Source: Bacteroidales bacterium (lineage in GTDB: Bacteria > Bacteroidota > Bacteroidia > Bacteroidales > PUMT01). From it: a DNA stretch of 6,073 nt. The notes under the pieces are model-generated. The model searched no databases, was not told where the DNA came from, and worked only from the letters and a program-made list of their open reading frames with translations. Below, in pieces: positions 1 to 6,073 of this stretch. Every line of letters starts with the position of its first letter. Position 1 is the first letter of the stretch. The stretch spans positions 1 through 6,073 of the forward strand of contig SLOS01000302.1 in NCBI GenBank assembly GCA_007132365.1, in the 5' to 3' direction. Made by a program: the position numbers and the translations under genes.

Positions 1-395
1 ACAAGATACAGATTGTTATAGGAACCTAAGATTCCCGGTTTGTCATCAATATCCAGCCGCAGCCGCAGTGATCTTTTATAGTGTTCAATGGCTTCCTGAT
101 AGTTGGCCATGAGGTATTCGGCATTGCCGAGCCGGTTGTAGGCATCTGCTATTCCGCTTTTATCGTCAAGATCCATCGCAAGTTTGAGGGCTTCCCCGGC
201 ATATTTGCGACTGTGTTCAGGTGATACCGTCCAGTAGGCCCTGGATAGATCATTCAATACATCTGTCTTTTCATTTGAAGGGGCACTTTCCAGTCTGTAC
301 AATAAGCTGTCAATAAACTTATTGTCTGATTGCGTCAAACCTGTTTGGTGAGAAAAGACAAGAAAGAGGATCAGATATTTTGTTAGCCTTATCAA
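1..395 (-). CDS. Exported tetratricopeptide-repeat protein, N-terminal part (cut by left window edge)
   Basis: The open frame encodes 131 residues and continues past the left edge, so only the N-terminus is visible. Residues 1-22 look like a signal peptide or membrane anchor: a basic start (MIRLTK) followed by the hydrophobic stretch YLILFLVF. From about residue 43 the sequence is helical TPR repeats, roughly 43-76, 83-116 and a third beginning near 123, with typical features such as AYNRLGNAEY and NYQEAIEHYKRSL. The frame has a stop at 417-419 and no ATG until codon 74, so I chose the TTG at 395, which directly precedes the signal-like segment; an ATT at 413 is the only other close option. 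It begins 10 bp after xseA and is probably co-transcribed. In Bacteroidota, such exported TPR regions often precede a transmembrane helix and a histidine kinase, adenylate cyclase or LuxR-type output domain. That output, if any, lies outside the window, so the function is unassigned. Confidence 0.8.
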   Translation of the reverse strand, partial: MIRLTKYLILFLVFSHQTGLTQSDNKFIDSLLYRLESAPSNEKTDVLNDLSRAYWTVSPEHSRKYAGEALKLAMDLDDKSGIADAYNRLGNAEYLMANYQEAIEHYKRSLRLRLDIDDKPGILGSYNNLYL

Positions 396-405
396 TACCG
401 GATAA

Positions 406-1803
406 TTATAAATTGTTTATGTTGATGTTAATATTCAGTACTTTACTCTTTATACGGCCATCATGAAATTTAGTTTCAAGCACATCTTCAGTGGCAATAT
501 CTTTGGCATTCTTTATAATCCTCCCGTCCTTTAAAACCAGTGTATATCCCTTGCGGATTATATTTACCGGATCCACCAGTCCTACCGTTGTTTCATACAG
601 CAGCAGCCTGTCACCTCTTTTTCTGATCAGCTCCCTTGTCCTGCCTGGCAAATTATTGGTACTTACCTCCTCCATCCTGCCTTTCATTCTCAGGAAACAA
701 TTTTTTATTATGAATCTGAAACGGGAATGATTTGAAATAATTTTATGCCTGTTTTGCTGCAGGAAGGTATTGGCAGACCTTGCGAGTATTGATCCTGTTG
801 ATTTCAGTTGCCTGCCCTTTTGGATGAGGCTGTTATTGAGAATCAGCGGGAAATTGTTTAATGTATTGATGATCATTTGCTTGTTTTGCTCAAGTATACG
901 TGATACTTCAGAGGTAAGTCTGTTGCCTAGTGTTCCGATTTTTTGATCCAGTTCCTGAAATTTCCCCAGCAGAAACTCTGCCGCTGCAGTCGGTGTCTTG
1001 AGGTCTGTATGTGCAACCATCCCTGCTATAGTATGATCCCTCTCATGACCTATTCCGGTTACAACCGGAAGCGGAAACTGTGCAATATGTGCAGCTATCT
1101 CATATGTATTGAAACAATTAAGGTCACCTGCAGAACCACCTCCCCGCAGGATTACCACCAGATCAAACATATTTTCTTTTTCAAAAACTTTATCCAGTGC
1201 ATCAGTAACCGATTTTCCCGCACCGTTTCCCTGCATAAGGGCAGGAAAAAGCGTCGTGTCAATTCTGTATTTTCCGGGATTGTTTCTGATCTGATCTATG
1301 AAATCCTCATATCCGGCGGCAAGGGGGGATGAAATAACTGCAATTCGCGAGGGAATGACGGGGAATGGCAGTGCCTTATTCATGTTGATGATTCCTTCTT
1401 CTTCCAGCTGCCGTATCGTTTCAGCCCTTCTTCTTTCAAGGTCCCCCAGAGTGTATACAGGATCTATATCTTTAATATTCAGGCTTAACCCATACAGTTC
1501 ATGAAACTCAATGGTTACTTCAACAAGGATCATGATCCCTTTACCCAGATTCTGTGATGTGGAGGTTTCAAAATAGGGTTTCAGCAACCGCCAGGTGTAA
1601 GCCCAGACCGTGGCCCTGGCTCTTGCCAGAATACTGTCCGCATCAGGGTCTTTCTCTATCAGTTCAAGGTAGCAGTGTCCGCTGACATTCTCCCTGATCT
1701 CATTTATTTCGGCAATGACCCAGTATCTTCCCGGGAAGGAGTCGCTGATGGTTTTGCCGATCATGCCTGTCAGTTCCAGTAATGTATATTTTGTTGTGTC
1801 CAT
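406..1803 (-). CDS. xseA: Exodeoxyribonuclease VII large (catalytic) subunit
   Basis: This is the catalytic subunit of exonuclease VII, a cytoplasmic enzyme that degrades single-stranded DNA from both ends to short oligonucleotides in repair. With the ATG at 1803 it has 465 residues, close to the E. coli protein (456). Residues 3 to about 117 form the N-terminal OB-fold DNA-binding domain (starts YTLLELTGMIGKTI). The catalytic domain follows, with AVISSPLAAGYEDF (Asp167), VVILRGGGSAGDLNCFN (Arg220) and TGIGHERDHTIAGM (His253, Asp256), matching the Asp, Arg, His and Asp needed in the family. Residues about 280-395 are a long helical, probably coiled-coil region where the small subunits bind, and the C-terminus has the usual NIIRKGYTLVLKDGR segment. 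A TTG eight codons upstream (1827) would extend the frame into rsmI, but the ATG aligns with the normal family start and has AAGGA 8 bp before it. The gene follows rsmI by 4 bp. No xseB is adjacent. Confidence 0.96.
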   Translation of the reverse strand: MDTTKYTLLELTGMIGKTISDSFPGRYWVIAEINEIRENVSGHCYLELIEKDPDADSILARARATVWAYTWRLLKPYFETSTSQNLGKGIMILVEVTIEFHELYGLSLNIKDIDPVYTLGDLERRRAETIRQLEEEGIINMNKALPFPVIPSRIAVISSPLAAGYEDFIDQIRNNPGKYRIDTTLFPALMQGNGAGKSVTDALDKVFEKENMFDLVVILRGGGSAGDLNCFNTYEIAAHIAQFPLPVVTGIGHERDHTIAGMVAHTDLKTPTAAAEFLLGKFQELDQKIGTLGNRLTSEVSRILEQNKQMIINTLNNFPLILNNSLIQKGRQLKSTGSILARSANTFLQQNRHKIISNHSRFRFIIKNCFLRMKGRMEEVSTNNLPGRTRELIRKRGDRLLLYETTVGLVDPVNIIRKGYTLVLKDGRIIKNAKDIATEDVLETKFHDGRIKSKVLNINININNL

Positions 1804-1807
1804 ATTA

Positions 1808-2479
1808 TCATTCCTTGCCTGCCACAATTACAACGATTTCTCCTTTTACTGTTTTGTTTTGATAATGACGCAACAGTTCCTTAAGACTGCCTCTCACGGT
1901 TTCCTCATAAATCTTCGTAATTTCCCTTGATACCGAAGCCTGCCGTTCTGCTCCGAGTGCATCTGAAAGCTCTTTGAGCATCCGTGTTAACCGGAATGGT
2001 GATTCGTAAAATATCATGGTTCTTTTCTCCTGAATCAGATCCTCAATACGTTTTTTCCTCCCTTTTTTCTGGGGGAGGAAGCCTTCAAAACAAAACCTGT
2101 CACAAGGCAGTCCGCTATTGACCAGTGCGGGAATAAAGGCAACGGCACCCGGAAGAGACTGTACCGTAATCCCCTTTTTGATGCATTCCCTTACCAGCAG
2201 GAAACCGGGATAGGAAATGCCGGGTGTGCCGGCATCTGAAACAAGAGCAAGAGTTTCTCCGGCAACCAGCCTGCTGGTTATTGAATTAATCCTGGTATGC
2301 TCATTATGCTGATGGTACGGGAGCAACTTGTTACTTATTTTGTGATGCTTAAGAAGCACCCCTGTTTTCCTGGTATCTTCAGCCAGAATACCATCCACGG
2401 CACTTAGCGTTTCCAGGGCCCGTAAACTAATATCTCCAAGGTTTCCTATAGGTGTGGGTACCAGGATAAGCTTTCCCAT
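1808..2479 (-). CDS. rsmI: 16S rRNA (cytidine(1402)-2'-O)-methyltransferase
   Basis: RsmI uses S-adenosylmethionine to methylate the ribose 2'-hydroxyl of C1402 in helix 44 of 16S rRNA, in the decoding centre, and works alongside RsmH, which methylates the base of the same nucleotide. The 223 residues show the tetrapyrrole-methylase-fold signatures in order: LVPTPIGNLGDISLRALETL (5-24), AEDTR (33-37), SDAGTPGIS (81-89), LPGAVAF (109-115), FEGFLPQKKGRK (131-142), FYESPFR (157-163) and SREITKIYEE (184-193). E. coli RsmI is about 286 residues; this one ends just after the catalytic fold and lacks the extra C-terminal part, a shorter form that I recall as normal in Bacteroidota. One oddity is Tyr90, where the family motif normally reads SDPG. 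The ATG start is directly followed by the first conserved strand. The gene lies 10 bp after the upstream gene and 4 bp before xseA, so the three are almost certainly one transcript. Confidence 0.96.
   Translation of the reverse strand: MGKLILVPTPIGNLGDISLRALETLSAVDGILAEDTRKTGVLLKHHKISNKLLPYHQHNEHTRINSITSRLVAGETLALVSDAGTPGISYPGFLLVRECIKKGITVQSLPGAVAFIPALVNSGLPCDRFCFEGFLPQKKGRKKRIEDLIQEKRTMIFYESPFRLTRMLKELSDALGAERQASVSREITKIYEETVRGSLKELLRHYQNKTVKGEIVVIVAGKE
1812..1816 (-). promoter_or_regulatory. Shine-Dalgarno-like AAGGA before xseA
   Basis: AAGGA on the minus strand lies 8 bp before the xseA ATG at 1803, inside the last codons of rsmI. It supports that ATG over the TTG at 1827. Bacteroidota rely little on such sites, and the same bases encode the Gly-Lys-Glu end of RsmI, so the match may be incidental. 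Confidence 0.4.
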
Positions 2480-2489
2480 TATACATATC

Positions 2490-3323
2490 TTATTCGGCCT
2501 GATGCTTTCTTTTTACCAGGTTAATCAGTTTTTCAACAATCTCATTATCCTCTTCCCATTCGTAATTCTCTTTGATATAACTCATTGCCTGGTCAAGGGT
2601 AGAGGATTGGTTCAGGCTATCAATGCATTGATTGTACTTTTCAGGTCTTCCTTTGAAGAGCTCTTTGATGAAAAGAAATTTCTCATTTAGTCCGATAGAG
2701 TTCCTGAGGTCAGAAATAGGCTTTGACTGCATTTTTGAGGTTAGGTCCTTTTTAACCTGTTTATCTGCCATGGCCCGGTTAATATAGTTTTGCGAGGACT
2801 GGTAACGGTCCGCCACTATCTCTATATCCTGCTTCCCGTTCTTTTTATTGTCATCGGTTATTTCTTTCTGAATTCCGGTTTTCTTTTCTGTTAACGGATC
2901 TTCCCTTTCATCCTCTACGGTTTTTTCATCCTCTACGGTTTTTTCATCCTTTTCTTTTTCCGGGCCTGTTTTCTGCGAGTGGGTTGCAGTTTGCTCCGTT
3001 TTATCCTTCATAGATTGCACCTCTTCCTTTGGTTTGTGTACCGGGTCGGGAATAATTCCTTCTGATTCGTAATACCTTTCATCCTGAGCAGTATCCGGGT
3101 CTGATGGCACCACAGACCTTGCATGGGAGACAGCAGCCCTCTCCTGACCTTCGGGCTCTCCCGCTGCAATTTTAAGGAGAATGTCATAAAGCTCTCGTGT
3201 TTTATCAAGAGCAAGATCAACATCGATCATTGAATGTTCTTTGCCGCTATCGAGTTGATTTATTATTAGCTCCAGCTCTCTTAGTTTATAATTCAGGCTT
3301 TTGGAAAAACTTTTGGAATACAT
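2490..3323 (-). CDS. Protein of unknown function with charged linker and conserved-looking C-terminal helical domain
   Basis: I do not recognise a named family. The 277 residues fall into three parts. Residues 1-55 are a helical, coiled-coil-like segment (NYKLRELELIINQLD). Residues about 56-185 are a low-complexity, strongly charged and probably disordered linker rich in Glu, Lys and Asp, including a direct six-residue repeat (DEKTVE twice at about 126-137). Residues about 195-277 form a compact helical domain starting SKPISDLRNSIGLNEKFLF and including IKELFKGRPEKYN and YIKENYEWEEDNEIVEKL. From memory, similar C-terminal domains occur in uncharacterised Bacteroidota proteins, but I cannot name one. 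There is no signal peptide, membrane helix, cysteine cluster or catalytic motif, so a cytoplasmic binding or scaffold role is conceivable but unproven. It is the first gene of the minus-strand unit, 10 bp before rsmI, and its ATG at 3323 is 75 bp from tdk on the opposite strand. Confidence 0.88.
   Translation of the reverse strand: MYSKSFSKSLNYKLRELELIINQLDSGKEHSMIDVDLALDKTRELYDILLKIAAGEPEGQERAAVSHARSVVPSDPDTAQDERYYESEGIIPDPVHKPKEEVQSMKDKTEQTATHSQKTGPEKEKDEKTVEDEKTVEDEREDPLTEKKTGIQKEITDDNKKNGKQDIEIVADRYQSSQNYINRAMADKQVKKDLTSKMQSKPISDLRNSIGLNEKFLFIKELFKGRPEKYNQCIDSLNQSSTLDQAMSYIKENYEWEEDNEIVEKLINLVKRKHQAE
2906..2950. repeat. 18-bp tandem repeat, 2.5 copies, inside the unknown-function gene
   Basis: Two identical 18-bp units (2906-2923 and 2924-2941; plus-strand unit TTTCATCCTCTACGGTTT) are followed by the first nine bases of a third (2942-2950). 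The unit is a multiple of three and lies in frame, adding the six residues DEKTVE per copy to the charged linker. Perfect identity suggests recent slippage, so copy number may vary among related strains. Confidence 0.9.
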
Positions 3324-3357
3324 AAAACAATATTAACAGTTGGTAAGGCAATTTATT

Positions 3358-3365
3358 TAATTTTG
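3358..3365 (+). promoter_or_regulatory. Candidate Bacteroidota -7 promoter element for tdk
   Basis: TAATTTTG matches the Bacteroidota primary-sigma -7 consensus TAnnTTTG exactly. It would start transcription near 3372, giving a leader of roughly 27 bases before the tdk ATG. No good -33 TTTG is present: the nearest resemblance, GTTG at 3339-3342, is only 15 bp upstream, closer than usual. The region is AT-rich, so a chance match is possible. Confidence 0.5.
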
Positions 3366-3373
3366 TAAAATTA
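3366..3373 (-). promoter_or_regulatory. Weak candidate -7 element for the minus-strand unit
   Basis: Read on the minus strand, this is TAATTTTA, one mismatch (final G to A) from TAnnTTTG. A start near 3360 would leave a leader of about 37 bases before the ATG at 3323. No -33 TTTG is visible upstream, where the sequence becomes GC-richer. It is the best candidate in the only gap preceding the four-gene unit, but it is weak. Confidence 0.25.
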
Positions 3374-3398
3374 ACAATTAAATAGTAATGCAGCCGGG

Positions 3399-3980
3399 AT
3401 GTTTCTGGAAAATTCAAATAAAGGCAGTAAAAAGAAGGGATGGATTGAAGTTATTGCCGGCTCCATGTTTTCCGGGAAGACTGAGGAGCTTATACGCCGT
3501 TTGAAGCGGGCAAGGATTGCCAATCAAAAAGTGGAGATATTCAAGCCGGTAATAGATAACAGGTATTCTGAACAGAAGGTTATTTCACATGATGACAATG
3601 CTATTATGTCTACCCCCGTTTCAACCTCCCGGAATATTCTTCTTCTGGCCACTGACGTGGAAGTTGTGGGTATTGATGAAGCACAGTTCTTTGACATCGG
3701 CCTTGTTGAAGTTTGTAATGATCTTGCAAACAGGGGTATAAGAGTGATTGTTGCCGGTCTTGACATGGATTTCCGGGGAAAACCCTTCGGGCCCATCCCT
3801 GCATTGCTGGCTGTTGCGGAATATGTGACCAAAGTACATGCAATATGCATTCAATGCGGAAACCTGGCTCAGTATTCTTTCCGCAGGGACACATCTGAGA
3901 AGATTGTGCTGATAGGTGAAAGGAATGTTTATGAACCCCTGTGCCGCAGTTGCTATAATAGATATAAAAAGCAGGACTGA
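3399..3980 (+). CDS. tdk: Thymidine kinase (type II, TK1-like)
   Basis: Tdk phosphorylates thymidine to dTMP with ATP in the cytoplasmic pyrimidine salvage pathway. The 193 residues carry the full TK1-type signature: P-loop GSMFSGKT (21-28) followed by EELIRRLKRA, a conserved His-Asp (64-65), the Walker B and catalytic segment GIDEAQFFD (91-99, with Glu94 the expected catalytic base), AGLDMDFRGKPFGP (119-132), and a structural zinc site formed by two CxxC pairs, Cys150/Cys153 and Cys182/Cys185. Length and termini agree with Bacteroides Tdk. The ATG at 3399 gives the usual short N-terminal tail before the first strand (WIEVIAGS); an ATG at 3388 is in another frame. It is divergent from the minus-strand unit, with a -7 promoter element about 34 bp before the start, and lies 52 bp before murF-alr, with which it may be co-transcribed since I see no hairpin between them. 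Confidence 0.97.
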   Translation: MFLENSNKGSKKKGWIEVIAGSMFSGKTEELIRRLKRARIANQKVEIFKPVIDNRYSEQKVISHDDNAIMSTPVSTSRNILLLATDVEVVGIDEAQFFDIGLVEVCNDLANRGIRVIVAGLDMDFRGKPFGPIPALLAVAEYVTKVHAICIQCGNLAQYSFRRDTSEKIVLIGERNVYEPLCRSCYNRYKKQD

Positions 3981-4032
3981 GAGATAAAAGGTGTACCGGT
4001 TGAAATTTCATTTATTAAAAAATACCCGGCAG

Positions 4033-6073
4033 ATGGCAGATTACTATATTGAAGAGTTGGCAGCAGCATGTGGAGGTGAACTGCAAAGTGCATCAGAGAA
4101 CAGTAAAATAAGGCATCTTTTAACTGACAGCCGGAAGTTTTCATTTCCGGGCGAGTCAATCTTTGTGGCAATTTCAGGTGAGCGCAACGATGGGCATAAT
4201 TACGTGACAGACCTTTATCGTCAGCAGGTCAGGAACTTTCTTGTCAGTCGCCTGCCCGGGAAACCAGAGGATTTTGCCGGGGCAAACTTTTTACTTGTTA
4301 ATGATACCCTTCTGGCGATGCAGCAGATTGCAGCCATGCACCGTAAAGCTTTTACCCTGCCGGTGATAGGCATAACCGGAAGTAACGGAAAGACGATTGT
4401 GAAGGAATGGCTGTTTCAGTTACTTAATAAGGACAAGGTGGTAGTGCGCAGTCCGAAAAGCTACAATTCACAGGTTGGTGTCCCTCTTTCGGTATGGCAA
4501 CTGAGGACCCATCATGAAATTGCTGTTTTCGAAGCGGGGATATCCAAACCCGGGGAGATGAAATATCTGGAGCCTGTCATAAAACCGGACATTGGCATTA
4601 TCACTAACATCGGCCCGGCTCACCAGGAACATTTCGATAATATTAACCAAAAGCTTGCTGAAAAACTTATTCTTTTTGATAATTCAGACCTGTTGATCTA
4701 TTGCGGAGACCATAAAATTATTGATGAGCATATAAGAGGCAGCGAATTCCTTGCCAACAGGAAGATATTCAAATGGGCAGTTTCTGGTCCGGCAGACCTT
4801 TTGATAACTAATAAGCAGAGAAAAGCAAACAATACTGTTATTAATGCATCCTTCAGGGGAGAAAAATGCCGGATAACCATACCTTTTACTGACCAGGCTT
4901 CGGTTGAGAATGCAATTCACGCCTGGGCAGTTTTGCTTGTACTTGGTTATTCCCATGATTACATTGAAAATAATATGAAAGATTTGGCTCCGGTTGCTAT
5001 GAGACTGGAGCAGAAACAGGGAATAAATAACTGTACGGTCATAAACGATAGCTATAACTCAGATCCGGGATCACTGAGAATTGCCATGGATTTTCTTTTT
5101 CAACAGACCCAGCATCAAAAAAAGACGGTTTTCCTTTCAGATATGTTTGAAACGGGTAAAAGAAACGATGAACTTTACCGTGAAATCGGAGAATTGCTTG
5201 GCAGGGAAAAAATATGGCGCTTTGTAGGCATAGGTGAAAATATAAAGGGGGTCCGGAATTTCATGAGCGGGAATGCAGAGTTTTACGATACAACCGATGA
5301 ATTTCTCCGCCGGTTTGATCCCGGCAATTTTGCTGATGAAGCGATCCTGCTGAAGGGATCAAGGAAATTTGGCTTTGAGAGGATATCCCTGCTTCTTGAG
5401 GAAAAGGCACATGCCACGGTATTGGAGATCAATCTCAATAACCTTATCCGGAACTACAATTACTTTAAGGCGCGTCTGGATCCGGGTACTGCTATAATGG
5501 CCGTTGTAAAAGCCTATTCCTATGGCAGCGGAAGCCATCAGATTGCAAATATTCTGGCCTACAACCTGGTCGATTATCTCGCAGTTGCCTTTATTGACGA
5601 GGGCATTAGTCTTCGAAAAGCAGGTATAGATTTACCGGTTATGGTAATGAACCCTGATTTGACAGGCTATACAATCATGACTGATTATTTACTTGAGCCG
5701 GAGATTTATGGTTTTGGCGGACTGAATCGTTTTATTAAGAACCTTGCAGGTAAGGGAATAAAGAACTATCCTGTTCATATCAAACTCGATACCGGAATGC
5801 ACCGGCTTGGCTTTTCAAAAAGGGAGATTCCCGAACTGATTGAAATATTGAGCAGTTGTGATAACATCATTGTAAAATCGCTCTTCTCTCATCTTGCCGC
5901 AGCAGATGACCCTTCTCATGACACTTTTACCACTGAACAGATAGAACTTTTCAAAAGTATGTCTGATAAAATATCCGGCGCACTTGGCTATCCTGTAATA
6001 AGGCATATTCTGAATTCTGCAGGAATCGAAAGGTTTCCCCGGGCACAGTTTGAAATGGTGAGGCTCGGTATAG
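4033..6073 (+). CDS. murF-alr: Bifunctional UDP-MurNAc-tripeptide:D-Ala-D-Ala ligase / alanine racemase (cut by right window edge)
   Basis: One continuous frame of 680 residues runs off the right edge. Residues 1 to about 455 are MurF, which joins D-Ala-D-Ala to the UDP-MurNAc-tripeptide with ATP, completing the cytoplasmic peptidoglycan precursor. It shows LLTDSRK (29-35), RNDGHNYV (51-58), the ATP loop GITGSNGKT (113-121), SYNSQVGVPLSV (143-154), NIGPAHQEHF (192-201), Lys211 where the carbamylated lysine is expected, and INDSYNSDPGSL (337-348). From about residue 462 begins alanine racemase, a PLP enzyme making D-Ala: ATVLEINLNNLIRNYNYF, the PLP-lysine segment VVKAYSYGSGS (Lys493), KLDTGMHRLGFS (584-595, Arg591) and SLFSHLAAADD (616-626). 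The C-terminal racemase domain with the catalytic tyrosine lies beyond the window. Fusion of the two is typical of Bacteroidota and couples D-Ala supply to its use. The ATG at 4033 fits the family start; in-frame GTG (3991) and TTG (4000) would add unsupported residues. No clear ribosome binding site is seen. Confidence 0.96.
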   Translation, partial: MADYYIEELAAACGGELQSASENSKIRHLLTDSRKFSFPGESIFVAISGERNDGHNYVTDLYRQQVRNFLVSRLPGKPEDFAGANFLLVNDTLLAMQQIAAMHRKAFTLPVIGITGSNGKTIVKEWLFQLLNKDKVVVRSPKSYNSQVGVPLSVWQLRTHHEIAVFEAGISKPGEMKYLEPVIKPDIGIITNIGPAHQEHFDNINQKLAEKLILFDNSDLLIYCGDHKIIDEHIRGSEFLANRKIFKWAVSGPADLLITNKQRKANNTVINASFRGEKCRITIPFTDQASVENAIHAWAVLLVLGYSHDYIENNMKDLAPVAMRLEQKQGINNCTVINDSYNSDPGSLRIAMDFLFQQTQHQKKTVFLSDMFETGKRNDELYREIGELLGREKIWRFVGIGENIKGVRNFMSGNAEFYDTTDEFLRRFDPGNFADEAILLKGSRKFGFERISLLLEEKAHATVLEINLNNLIRNYNYFKARLDPGTAIMAVVKAYSYGSGSHQIANILAYNLVDYLAVAFIDEGISLRKAGIDLPVMVMNPDLTGYTIMTDYLLEPEIYGFGGLNRFIKNLAGKGIKNYPVHIKLDTGMHRLGFSKREIPELIEILSSCDNIIVKSLFSHLAAADDPSHDTFTTEQIELFKSMSDKISGALGYPVIRHILNSAGIERFPRAQFEMVRLGI

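Larger units (their letters stand above)
3357..3374. repeat. 18-bp inverted repeat in the divergent promoter region
   Basis: TTAATTTT and AAAATTAA are perfect 8-base arms separated by GT. The repeat covers both candidate -7 elements of the divergent units. It could be a two-fold-symmetric protein-binding site, or simply the result of back-to-back -7 sequences in AT-rich DNA. The 2-base spacer rules out a normal RNA hairpin loop, and there is no GC in the arms, so it is not a terminator. Confidence 0.55.

Noticed and set aside
943..1332. Plus-strand open frame of 129 codons opposite xseA
   Set aside because: It lies wholly antisense to the catalytic domain of a clear xseA; its translation is cysteine-rich and resembles no family.
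1804..1827. Longer xseA start at TTG 1827
   Set aside because: It would add eight residues unlike the family N-terminus and overlap rsmI, while the ATG at 1803 has an AAGGA upstream and fits the usual start.
3388..3390. ATG 11 bp before the tdk start
   Set aside because: It is out of frame with tdk and opens a short frame with no protein-like features; the ATG at 3399 matches the family N-terminus.
3610..4011. Minus-strand open frames of up to 133 codons opposite tdk
   Set aside because: They are antisense to a well-supported tdk and have no recognisable domain; they follow from the codon composition of tdk.
3981..4032. Possible terminator or promoter between tdk and murF-alr
   Set aside because: No GC-rich stem with a T-run and no TAnnTTTG element is present; the only palindrome, ACCGGT, is too short to matter.
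4468..4956. Minus-strand short open frames opposite murF
   Set aside because: The plus strand encodes continuous MurF with intact motifs through this region, so these are shadows.
1..6073. A novel defence, mobile or CRISPR-type system
   Set aside because: All coding space except one unknown protein and the TPR fragment is accounted for by core metabolic and repair genes; there are no transposase, integrase, tRNA, terminal repeats or spaced repeats.

Overview
This window looks like chromosomal housekeeping DNA from a member of the Bacteroidota (Bacteroidetes). The strongest evidence is a MurF-alanine racemase fusion at the right end, an arrangement characteristic of that phylum. Supporting evidence is a TAnnTTTG-type -7 promoter element, weak or absent Shine-Dalgarno sequences, and protein sequences (Tdk, RsmI, XseA, and a charged-linker protein of unknown function) that resemble Bacteroidota versions. 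I cannot place it below phylum with confidence; a Bacteroidia-type lineage is my guess.

Layout. Two divergent transcription units leave a 75-bp AT-rich intergenic region (3324-3398). Leftward (minus strand) run four genes packed 4-10 bp apart: a 277-residue protein of unknown function with conserved-looking ends and a charged linker (2490-3323), rsmI (1808-2479), xseA (406-1803), and the start of an exported TPR protein cut by the left edge (1-395). Rightward (plus strand) run tdk (3399-3980) and, 52 bp later, murF-alr (4033 to beyond the right edge). The divergent region carries an 18-bp inverted repeat that contains a good -7 element facing tdk and a one-mismatch -7 element facing the other unit.

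Roles. RsmI methylates 16S rRNA in the decoding centre. XseA is the catalytic subunit of exonuclease VII, but no xseB lies beside it here. Tdk salvages thymidine. MurF-Alr makes the peptidoglycan pentapeptide precursor and the D-alanine that feeds it. These genes do not form a single pathway; the tight spacing suggests shared transcription rather than a dedicated system.

No RNA gene, mobile element, CRISPR array or convincing terminator was seen, and no gene-free stretch exceeds 75 bp. I found no evidence of a novel defence or mobile system. The observations most worth a second look are the unknown protein, the missing xseB, the shared palindromic promoter region, a substitution in a conserved RsmI motif, and the TTG start of the TPR gene.
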